A stretch of 64,000 nt of DNA, from the NCBI RefSeq assembly GCF_963678635.1, contig NC_087065.1, positions 77,695,396-77,759,395 on the forward strand, given 5' to 3'. Shown piece after piece: positions 21,601 to 33,600 of this stretch; positions within the stretch are counted from its first letter, which is position 1; every line of letters begins with the position of its first letter. This DNA comes from Symsagittifera roscoffensis (taxonomy: Eukaryota; Xenacoelomorpha; Acoela; Convolutidae). The position numbers were made by a program, and so were the translations under genes. The notes below the pieces were generated by a model. The model made no database searches. It saw nothing but the letters and a program-made list of their open reading frames with translations, and was not told where the DNA came from.

Positions 21601-24600
21601 TTGAGTCTAATTTCGAGAGAATAAAGCGAGCGAGCAGGCTTATTATAGAAGGATAAACCATGAAAACTTAATTTTTTTTCTAATAAAAGTTTCTTTTATT
21701 TTTCGCACCATTTTTGGAAAAAAAACTACAAAATTCATAACAATTTTTGCAAAAAAAAATGAAAAAACAAGAAAAATTATTGTGCTTCTTGTAACTGTTT
21801 TACAGTTTTACAAGCTAAAATCCGACAAAAAAATCTAAGTTCCCGTAATTTTTTGGGTTCAATTTTGCCTTGAACGCGCGACTTTATGAGTTTGATTTTG
21901 ATTTTGACAAAGCTGCAAATATGTGTTCGGCTGTAAGTTTCAATACTGAGTTCGACTGTTATGTTCCGACTTCGTGTTCGACTTTGTGCTTCGCGCGGAC
22001 TCCATTTTATGTTTCGACTTTTGTTCGACTCCTATGTGCCGACCTTATGTGTTGACTTTGAGCTTCACTTTACGGCCTCCTCGGCTATGGTTTTTCGGTT
22101 GAATTCTTGCATGTGTTCGATCCGCCCCGTTGAAACATGAATCGCACGACACGCGAATACTTAGTGTACATTTTAGAAAATATCTCAAGATCAATAACTT
22201 TCTGTTTTTCCTTTCTGTTTTCCTTTGTGGTCACACATTTTTTCTTTACAAAAGCGTTCCACAGAAGAATGGATGCAAATAGTTATGTGAGCAAGTTTGA
22301 TGCTTTTCAATGTTCCAGAAGAGAGATGAAAGGTGATTACTGGTTTGTGTAGTAGGGCAGACTGAACTCTCTGTGGTGACTGATCAGCCATGCCTTGATG
22401 CCCCTGTCCTCACAGTCCTGCAGCTCATCGACTGAAGAAGAAGAGCGAAACTGTTATCACAAACTAAGTATATACGAGATTCATAATGAATTGTCACTCA
22501 ACAATTGTGTCTACTTTTTTGTAGGTCGATCAATTTCACTTTCCGAGCTCTCCGAAAATACTAAAAGGACCCTATTTTATCAAAGCAAATTTTTTAACAA
22601 ACAGGCCAAAAAATTGCGTTTTTCGGCGTGCGCTTCACCCTCAAAATTAGTTTTATTGGCGCCGAAGAAACATTTTCAGGTTGGTCAGCAAAAAATTGAT
22701 GTCGTAGTTATACCAATGGGGGGACCTTTTGAGAAAATTTGGCAAACAGAATTGAGAGGGAGGGGGCGGTTTCTCCCCGCCAGCCCCCTCGGCACGCTAC
22801 TGCCTGGCATATAGCTTCCGTCTTAACTGTTATAGTCAAAACAAAGACTATTGTGCTATTTGGGTCCTGTATCCTTTGGCTGCTCCTGAACTCATTCACA
22901 TACGTATGTATATTGAATTGCGTACTGCCAGGGAAATATGGAACATCAATGAGCTTTAAAATTTGATTTCTTTGAAAGCCTATTCTTAATTCTTCCGACT
23001 TTCGAAGAAAACGGAATATTTATGCTCAGTGTGGTTTTTTTTGTTCAGTCAATTTTCACCGATCGAAGTAATTATTTTCAACAAAAGTTTTTTAAGCCCC
23101 ATTGAAGATATCGACTTCCTGAGTTCAAATGTAGAAATATATTTCACCTCGGATTATTTTTTTGTAATGTTTTGGGGGTTTGAAATTTGCCAAATTTTTC
23201 ATGTTCTGGACTAAATTATGCGCGCTTTAAAGAGTTTATTAATAATGCTGAGAGCGTATAACGCGAATTATTGATGAGTGGTGAATTATCCAGAACAACA
23301 ATTCCAAACTGAATTGAGGCTAGCTGCTAATTGGTCGAATTAAATTCGAACGAATCAAAATTTAACGCTTAGATATTGTCCAAAATGTATAGGTTTTCAA
23401 TATTTTTTTCCACAAAAAACTATTCGTTATTGATATGCTAACTATTGATATGCACGCTGTCTTGTTGTGTTTAGGTGTGCGCGTGTCGTGAATATATTTT
23501 CTGTTCATTGCATATCATCAATTAATGTAAATCGACTTTTTGTTTGAAAGTTTCACTGATATGGAAAAACTATTTTCAACAAAGAAAATAAATTATTATT
23601 TTTCGAAAAAAAGTTATTCAAATTCTTTGATGACAATATAAATTTTTATACTTTTGCGTTTTCTTTTAAAAACGACAAAAAATACTTGTGCTTAATAAAA
23701 TGTTTCTTTGTTACGGATAATTCTACTTAGTTACAAATAAGATATGTTTAAAAAGTGAATTAATCTCTAAATTAAAACATTAAAAAGTGAGCGATCATTC
23801 TCTCCGTCGGAGAGAATAAAGATAACAAGGTCAAATCTAAATTAACCAGTTAAAATACTTTAAGACTAATTAAATGAAATAAGACGAATGGTATGATTCG
23901 CAACATTCCCCTTAGTGGGAAAAAAAATTAAAGTACTAAGCGCCATAATACGTAACATGTTATCCAACCCTTTTTCTCCCTCTCGAGAAGTCCAACAAGG
24001 GTTGAAAATTAAATACTGCACGATATAACAAATGAAAATTTAGTGCTCCGAAGGAATGACTGAATTAGAACTAATTCCGGCGGATTATAATCCATGGTTA
24101 CAAAATAAGTAAACTCTAACTGCGCTGAAACGAAACACTAGTAAGACTATCAATGTCTAAATGCGAGTTTTCAAGTTTTTGATTTAGTTTAATTGTCTCC
24201 TTCCATGAATTTTTCTAGCTCGGCGTTAAAAATTTCGCTGTCTAAGTCTATGTAGTTGTCGAACTATTCACCGCATCTCTCAGGGACTCGTCAGTGGAGG
24301 CAATGGAGATTTGATCAGAAGATGGGGAGCACGCTGGGCCCGGTGCACGGTCCTCCGTTTGAATGTCGCAAATGTGTGCCTGGTTATCCGAGGGATTCTC
24401 TCTGATGGTTTGTGTGAAGGAGCCCGAACTGTAGCCCTCATCAAGAGATATTGGATTATTTGCGGAGCCTGGTTGGTTTTCGATCTCGTCTATAATATCT
24501 ATGTAAAATCGTTTACCATAGAATTGTGGGGGTCCAATATTTCGACTCGAACGTCTTAATTTAAAATCATTACCGGTGATAGTGTTTTCCTTTAGATGCC

Positions 24601-27600
24601 TTTCCTCAGTAATCGTAATTTCGTCAGAGGAGTCTTCTATCTCATAGACTGGAAATTCGACCGGATTTTCTCCCTCCGGTTCTTTTGTTGAATCCAACGG
24701 AGTTTTCGGGCCCTCCGTTGTCGTAGCAGTATAAAGTTCGCCAGGTGGGTGTGAGGTAGTTTGAGGTGCTGGTTTTATACTAATTGGGCATTCCGCTGTA
24801 TCCGTAGATTGAAGTTGTTCGTCTAAAATCTCAGATTTTATATTAGTTTGATATGTTTGAGGATCTAATGATGGGGTAGGTTCATCGTTAAAAATGTGGT
24901 TATCCAAAATGAAGCGTTTTCTTATCATTTCTCTGCATGGAAAACCTCCCGCAATCCATTCCAAATCACTAATATCGGACGTATCTGACGGAATGAACAT
25001 GGATTCATCACCTGCTAAATATCCTGTGTTCGAAGTCGAGGCTTTATTTCGGTTTAGTTTCGATTTGTTGAGTTTGGTAGGTTGTTTTATTCCTCTAGAT
25101 CTGGTGGTGACCGGGGTGAGAGACTCTGTATGCCGTCCTGTCTTAGGACCTGGTTTTCGCGTCTGTTGTGGCTTCGATTTGTTGGTCTTTCTTGGACCTA
25201 CTTGTAAATCAATGTTAGAAAAGGAGGCAAAAAAGATATTTCCTTTGAATGAACGGATTGTAGAAGATTTAGACTTTGGGATGGCGATGTCCAATTTTCT
25301 AATGATTTTTCCGTCGGATAGTTCAACCGTGGATTTTGTTGAGTTTATTATTTTCTGACCCAGTTGTTTATAGAAGGGATTTCCGTTTATACTTCCATTG
25401 GTTTTTCGTAGTAAATTAACTTTAAACGGGCTGTTTAGGGACACTCGGGAAGATGAAGGTTTTGGAGTTGTAAGATGGTCCGAATCGTAGCCTTTCTCCA
25501 ATGAAGACTGGTTCTTTTTCGGTACAAGAGAGTCTTTGTATCCGTCCTCTATCCGATCGTCAGCGTTCCAGTCAAGGGCCCTTTCTCTGCTTAAGATCGA
25601 TTTCCCTTTGTCTAAAAATCCACCGGATAATTTACTAGATGCCAATTGCTTCCAGATCGTGTTCGGTTTTCTATTAAAGTATATTTCGAACGGTGAACAT
25701 TTTATTTTCGATTGAAAGGAAGATCGTAAATTCCAAATGATTTTCGAGATGGCAGTTTGTAATGTAGGTTTTTGTTGTTCTAAAGACATTGCTAATAATT
25801 TGATTTTTACAGTATGAACAAGTTTTTATACAAGACCAGTAGAACGATGGTCCCCAACTGTACAAAATATTAATTTGATATTAAAAGAATTACAAAATAA
25901 TTTAAAATCCTGACTAGTAAAACAGGATGCGTGGTCAACACGAATAGAGTTAGGAATCCCACGGAGATAAAAATAATCTTGAAGGAATTCGATTGCCGTG
26001 TTTGATGACGTTGAAGATGTAATTTTAGCTGATGGAAATTTTGAAAAACGATCTATACATAATAAGATGTATTTATTGTTTCCCCAGATGTTATCTAATG
26101 GGCCGGCAAAATCAAGGTTTAATTCCTCATTAGGTTCAAAAAAAGGGTGAAGTTCGCTAATTTGTGTGGTAGGTATGATGCTTTTTATTTTCTTACCATT
26201 TTGGGTGCATTGTGTGCAGTTAACCCCGTGGAAGTAAATTTGTCGGTTTATATGAGGCCACCAAATATATTGTGCCAGGTATTTCATACCGAATTGGCCA
26301 GGGTGAGATTTGTGTAAGGTTTTTAAAACGGCGTTTCGAAGTGTAAAAGGAATAACTAATTTTCCATCCATATATAAAAGTCCGTCGGATTCATGAAGGT
26401 CTTTCGAAAATTGGTGAAAGTAACGGGAATTTGCGTTGATGTTTTTTAATTTTTTCTGTAAAGCCTTCCACAACTGGGTTTAGCATCTCATCATCTTCCG
26501 TTAGTAATGCGACCAACTTTGCATTGAATAATGTATTTAAATCCAAAGGTCTTTCAGTTAATTTGAGATTTTCGCGAAATTTAGTTACTAACTTTTTGTG
26601 CTCTGAGGAAATTTGGAAATCGATTGAGACCTGTATCCCGGAAGTGAAAGGATTTACTACAATTTAGTTATTTGACATATTTACACTATTTATAAGTTTA
26701 AGATCCGAAGGATTACTAATTAAGCTACTATTAAGAATTAAAAAATGAATAAAGGCTGAATTTGATAGAAAGATTTTAGTGAAGTCTGTGCTTGAGAAAT
26801 CCGAGGGAATACATTTAGAGTTACAAAATTCTGTTCTGTAGTGTTTTTGATTGCAGATTGAAAAGGAAGAACTGACGAAATTCAACGCTGTAATTATTAC
26901 GTGGTTTCGTAATTTTGTGTAATGGGAATTTTCCGATTATGAACTAATTGAATTACGTAATGAATTTTCGTTATCCAAAGGATTGAGTGCGTTATATATT
27001 TTTTTGGTAGTTGCAACTACGAATTCTTCGTCGTAATGTGATGGGGGAATTGCTTTACCCGAAGGAGTTCTTGAAATTAAGTCGGTAAAACCCATATCTT
27101 TTCCCGCTAAATGCTTTATAGTAAAATTAAATGGTAAGAGGCGATCTACCCATCTTGTCAATCGGCTATGATACGTTTTGTTTCCGTGATTAGGTGACAA
27201 AGCGGAAAGGAGAGCTTTGTGATCGGTAATGATTTCGAATTCAGAGCTGTAGAGATAGTTTTTTTGTAATGTTCCACCGCCCATACAACTCCTAATAGCT
27301 CTAATTCGTTTGTTGAATATTTGGATTCATGAAGATTTAAAAATCTTGAAGCGAATGACACTGTTTTCCAAACGTTCTCATGGAGTTATTCAAGGGATGC
27401 ACCTAACCCGATATTTTAAAGCCGAGCCATTCGATTTCTTTTTGGAAAAATTTGCATTTCGACCATTTAACTGCGAAATTGTAACTATCTAGCTTTGATA
27501 AAATTTTATAGACAATTTTCTTGTGGTCATTAAAACTTCCTTTGGAAGCGACTAATATGTCGTCAAGGTAACAATTTGTAAAAGGAATATTTCCCAGAGT

Positions 27601-30600
27601 TGAGTCCATGACTCTTTAAAACTCGTTTGGCATATCGCCGAGTCCGTAAAAACCGGTTAAAAACTGATAAGTGCCTGTTATATCTCCGCCAACTAGGCTA
27701 AAATTGCATTGGCTGCTAGTAAAATTGTCTAGCGAAAGTTGACTATATGCATTCTTTAGGTCTAGATTGGTGAACCATACTTCTCCGGCGGAATTGTTTG
27801 AAATTTGAGCCGCTACATTATCCACTAATTCGTGTATATTGGGTATCTGGTATTTGTTCTTGTAAATTTGTTTGTTGATAAATTTTGAATCTAGGGCTAG
27901 CTTTATCGATTTGTCTTTTTTACAAGTGATAACTATCGGACTAATAAATCTGTCCTCATCGCCGTTTTCTAATTTTTTGATATGTCCTTCGGATTTGAGT
28001 CTGTACAATTCTGATTTCACTGAATCCAGTAAGTGTAAAGGGACCCTCCTGCCTTTTAGTTGAATTGGCTTTAGTGGTTCGTGAAAGTGGGTTATTTTTG
28101 TTTGATTTTTTATTTTTCCAATCCGAAGGAATAAGTGTTTGAAAGTTTTGGAAATCATGTCTTTTCATTATCTATGTCTAGTGAGGTAACTGAATTGATA
28201 GACTTACAAGTTCTCTTGTTGGTGAGTGTTGTGTATTGTTTTTGTGAAACTTCGATTCCGACTTTTGGTAAATTGTCGTTTCCCAAGATGTTTCTTTCGT
28301 GACCTTGTGTTAGGAAGAAGTGGCATTCCTTGTGCGACCATTCATTTGAGAAATTTGGGACAATTACCTTTCCAGTGTTATTTATTGCATTGTTCGTAAA
28401 TCCGCAATAAAGTTCTTTAGTCGCTTTATCCACTGGATATATTTTCACATAAGGGTCTCGTAACTTCAACTCGTGTAACACATTCTGTTTAAGGAAGCTT
28501 AGAGGGCTAGTTGAATCCACCTGTATATTGAAAATTACTTGGTTTTCATTTCCTAGGCCAATATTTAATAGTTTCTTCAATTCTTTTCCTTGATCGTCGT
28601 AGATAGTTGTTACGTTTAATACAGAGTAATCATCGTTATCGCTCTGTCCGGACTCCGACCATGCGTTTATTACTCCACAGCATTCTCTATTAGCGCGGTC
28701 GATATTTACATCCGGTTGTTCCGAAGGATAATTACAATCTGTATTATTTACAATTTGACTATCCACAATATTTACAATTTTACGGCGTGATTTACAGAGT
28801 CTACTAAAATGTCCTCGATATTTACAAGTCGTACAAGTCGTATCTTTAGCGGGGCAAACCGCCAGGTGTCCTTTGGTAAAATTTCCGCCGCATTTCATAC
28901 ATGTGTTAGTTCTTTTGATGTTTAGGGTGGGTTCTCTTTTTACATTAAAATGATTAAAAGATTTGTTGGAAGAGTATCCGTTGGATTTAAAAGTACTAGT
29001 CATTTTGATGTGGTTTGTTATTCGTTTTTCGTCAATCAGGGCTACATTTAAGGTTTTTAGTGGAGGTAAGGTTTCCGTGAGAAGTTTCCGTTGGATGTCC
29101 GAGTTCTTCATGTTATTGATAAAAATATCTCGAATCCACTCATCTTCTCCTGTGGGAATGTCACAAGTTTTTGCCATTTCTGCAAGTGCCCCCAGAATTG
29201 TTTTAATGATTCTCTGTCCCTCTGTTTTCTGTTTAATAGCTTGTGTCTTTCGAAGGTTATGTTTGTCTTTCTCACAAAAGCTATGGACAAATTTTCCCAA
29301 AATTCTTTGAAAGAATTTTGCAGAACTTTAACTCTCGTGAACTTTTGGCCGAATATTTTCTTTCCTTCGTTTCCGAGGGCTAGATAAAGTATGAATCTGA
29401 GTTTTTTGTCCGCCTCTTCAAGTCTCATGCCGTTGAATTTCTTAGTTTCTGACTTTATTGAGGCCATTTCTTCGTCATCGAACCTCTTTTGTTCTCGATT
29501 ATTCCTCTCAATGCGAGATGTTTTTTGAGCGTCGGATTTGTTTTCGGCGGATTTTCCAATGTTGGGGGAAGAGGGTGATATCGTTCCGATGGATTCAAGA
29601 GATTTTCGATATCAATATTCTCCTTTGCGATTATTGCTAGTTGGAATAAATCGCTCCACTCTTCCCAAGGAATTGGTGGGTCCACTGTGTGGTTTTGCCA
29701 AAATGAAGGTATACCTCTCAAGTTTGATTCGTTTCTGTTTGACTGCGCCATGACAAAATGTTTCTTTGTTACGGATATTTCTGCTTAGTTAAAAATAAGA
29801 TATGTTTAAAAAGTGAATTAATCTCTAAATTAAAACATTGAAAAGTGAGCGATCTTTCTCTCCGTCGGAGAGAATGAAGATAACAAGGAAAAATCTGAAG
29901 TAACCAGTTAAAATACTTTAAGACTAATTAAATGAACTAAGACGACTGGTATGATTCGCAACAGATATGGAAAAACTATTTTTAACAAAGAAAATAAATT
30001 ATTATTTTTCGAAAAACAGTTATTCAAATTCTTTGATGACAATATAATTTTTTATAGTTATGATTTTTCTTTGAAAAACGACAAAAAATACTTGTGCTCT
30101 AGTTGTTTTTTTTCCCAGATAATTTATCAATTTTTAACTAGCCAATTTTGTCTGGATTGGGGACAAAAATTCTTTCATTTGGAAACTACTTATGCCTTGA
30201 GAATGAGCACAAAAAGTAGTAAATTTAGTGATGCGATAATTTAAAACAGGAGACAATTCGCAACAAGCGACAATTCGTAACAGTAGTTTATGCGGGGAAC
30301 ACTGATTCGCGCGTAGTATTCCTCTCATGCCGGGTGTAAGCGCAGCGGTGAGAAGCGGAGCAAGCGTATTTTACTTGCCAATGCCTTGTTACCAATTGAC
30401 ATTTGTTACGAATGGTCGCCTGCCACGAATTTTTTACTGCTACGATTGTCGCCCTGCCAAAACTTGCTATTTACGCTCATTTGTAATAAATTTATGGGGT
30501 TCGAAAATTGCCAATTTGACCAATTTGGAATAAGTAATGCGCGATGTAGTTCATCCTGTCGAAAGGTAACAAGCAGAATAAATCATTCCAGACTGAATTG

Positions 30601-33600
30601 AGGCAAACAATTTGCTCTTAATATTGCTTTACCAGACTCAAACAATGACACTTTGTGGTTAAAACGAACATTATTAAAAAAATGCAGTTGTTGGGGTTTG
30701 GATATATACTTGAAAACTAGGACACAATTAAATTATTCTCGATGTTTGTTGTCGGCTGGACAAAATAACTTGGACTAACTGGTCCATTGTAGCATGCCGC
30801 TGAAATCGGAGTTGTTCACGATGGAGTACCAGTCACCAGTCTGTCCATACGCTCCATTCAGGGACACCACCTTCAGTCCAGGCATGAACTCCCACGCCCA
30901 GTAGCCCCCCTTTCTGATGGAGTCGAAAGTGGAGTTGGGAAGCCACCAGGACCACTCATCCACCAACGTCTACAAAACAAGACTAACAGTGCAGTGAGAT
31001 AGTGAACTGGCCAAAGTCTCTGCCTCAGTCCACATGTCAATGGTTCGATTCTCCCCCTGATCCCTACTCGTTGCTTACAAGAAAAGCAACTGCATCACTT
31101 TTTCGTGAAAGGCTTGAATAGCTTGCATTTTTGTCCCTACCTTTGTATATAAGTAGTCATAACAAACGTACAAGCTATTCAATTATTTAGAAAGCATGAA
31201 AAACCGCTAACTATTTGAGCCTCATGCAGAAAAAATTGTGTTACAGTCGTTTTTTGCAACAATTTCAGCATTTGATTAAATCTAAAAGCCAACGATATTT
31301 CAGAAAATTTAGTTTCAACTATTAAAATTGAACAAAAACGGCAGCTATTAATAGGAAAACTGGGAATCCAATAGTAAATTATTGGAAAGCGTTCAAAATA
31401 ATACGGTGCTGACGTTGTATAGCCATGCCATAGGGTGTGGCTTTTTCTCTGGGTCCATGTAGTCTGGCACGAACAAGTCCACTGGACAGGACTCGTGGTT
31501 GCCCACTGCTTGCAACAGAGTAGAGTTGCCAAAGTACTTTTTCAGGAGAGAGTTGACGAATCTGAAAAAAAATATGTATTATCACACCACATTGGAATAA
31601 ATCAACACCGCCTGAGCAAAAAGCACGGATTGTATCGGCTGCTGCTCTGCGTGCAGAAAAAAAAAGAAAAAAAAGAAAAAAATTTTAAATCGTTGATTTT
31701 TCTAAACGTTTTGTAGATCTTATATTGATGGGAGAACTTGATATAGCTTCAATAACTAGCTACCAATAGCTTAGCTAACTTTTTGTGACCATTCCTTTTT
31801 TGATACAATTCCATAATTTTTGCCAGTATATTTATCTGAGTTGCTTGCTTTCGATTAATGACTTCTCGGCAATTATGGGTTAAAAAGGTGTAGCCAGGCG
31901 GCGATACGTATTTTTAACTTATTTGTTTCGTATCTCTTGAACCGAAAAATCGTTACAAAAAAAATAATGCCATCACATGCAAAAGAATGTGTGGGTAATA
32001 AAAAAAAAACAGACCAGTTATTTCAAAAAAAAAAGACTGCTCATATCAGCAGGGGTGGATTTAGGGGGGGGGGGGGCGGGGCGGGCGGACGCCCTCTTCC
32101 TTCTCCTCAGGGATTCGACCCCCTGCCGACCCAAAGGGTCCCCCCTTTGATACTTTTTAAGAAATCCATTTTTGGCCCACCGACCCTAAAATTTTTCTAA
32201 AGGCGCCTTTGGCGCCAATATATACTAACTTTGAGGGGGAGCGCGCGCCAAAAAAAACGCGATTTTTTTGTCAAAATTTTTTCAAAAAGCGCCCAAAAAC
32301 GGCTTTTTTGAGTGTTTTTTTAAAAATTTGCCTGCGGCGCAGAAACTTTTACCATCCCCCCCCCCCCTCGAGAAAATCCTAGATCCGCCCCTGCATATCA
32401 GGGTGAAGCTCTAAACTTAGAAGTTTGATGACTTTCCTCGCCCAGAAACTCTATAGGAAATCAATTATTTAATTAGCTTTATTTCTATTTGAATGATCCG
32501 ATTTTCTAAAACAGTCTCGACTTGTCTCGAATCGCTTTTGGTAGACTCTCGGAATGTTCACAGGTGTGCCCTGAGACGAGCAGTTTTTCTTAGATATGAA
32601 ATTATTTTTCACTAAAATAACCTAAATTGACAATATTAATTTTGAATTAACAACAAAAAACTAAGTAGTCGCAAAATTAGGATCCCGCACTTTCTGTAAA
32701 TCAAATTATACTGGCGAGACTATTCAGTTAAGTTTTTGGAATGCTTAGGAAAAAAGTTTGTCGATTTGTTTTTTGACGTTTTGTTGAGTAGCCAAACGTA
32801 CTCTACTAGACAGCGAACTAAACAAAAGTTCAAACACTTAATAATGAAACGAAAGAAATATTTTGTCAAATTTTTCCAGATTTTATATGAATTAGATCTG
32901 GTGTAGACTTAACATGAACTGAGCGTAATAAATACCCTTATTTTAAAAACCTATTTTGATCTACAATCTCAAAAATTGGCAAAAACAAATTTGTTTCTTG
33001 GAAAGTGATACTCCTGACATTTGCCAAGATTTAGAGGACAAAACTTGGTTGTTCGTAATAGTGAATTGATTAATTAGTTGTTTAGATTCTTGGTTCCAAT
33101 GTAATATTTGTTAGTCAAACTCTGACTAAGAGAAAACATTGAATAAAGTTTAGGATTAATTTACATCTAGCAAACGATGTATCAAAACAACAGAGTGACC
33201 ACGCACAGCGTGGCACTCAATATAGGCCAAGCCGGTGGCCTTGAACACAACTAGTAATGAAATCAGCAGCATGACTGCAAAAAGGCAATGAATAAACGAG
33301 GTACCGAAGGTCGCCTCATGACATTCGCCGCGGAAGGGAAAAATTTTATGAAAGAAAACAAAAATTTTGTAATCAACAAAGAGCACCCAGAGAAGCATTA
33401 AATAGATAGCACCCCTATCCCGCAAAAATGCAAGGTGGTAAAATAAAGAGTATATAAAGTTTTGCAAAAGTTTTGAATAGTTTGATAGATAGACGGTCAT
33501 TTTTCATCTTGAGTTTTTTAAATTAATGATGAGAATGACGCCTCCGGCGTAACCAGTTGGGGTTGGTCAAGAATAAGTGGCCTTCTATGCCAATGCGAGG

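Larger units (their letters stand above)
22432..23557. other. Intron 7, left part
   Basis: A decayed hAT-type MITE (about 22500-22815) and a divergent GTTCC element (22992 to about 23330) lie here. The rest is AT-rich. Confidence 0.5.
23693..29963 (-). mobile_element. Ty3/Gypsy LTR retrotransposon 'Gypsy-1' in intron 7
   Basis: A 6.27-kb element with 213-bp LTRs, inserted antisense to nothing: it reads in the same direction as the host gene (minus strand). Order on the minus strand: LTR, gag with zinc knuckles, protease, reverse transcriptase, RNase H, integrase, LTR, which is the Ty3/Gypsy order. It is inactive: gag has two frame changes, the protease triad is D-S-T, RT has an in-frame TAA, part of the RT/RNase H connection is deleted, RNase H has a frame change, and the integrase catalytic Glu position is TAA. 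The LTRs differ at about 14 of 213 positions, so it is older than the element at 33-40 kb. Confidence 0.93.

Noticed and set aside
24894-25358. 154-residue plus-strand open frame
   Set aside because: Antisense shadow of the Gypsy-1 integrase tail.
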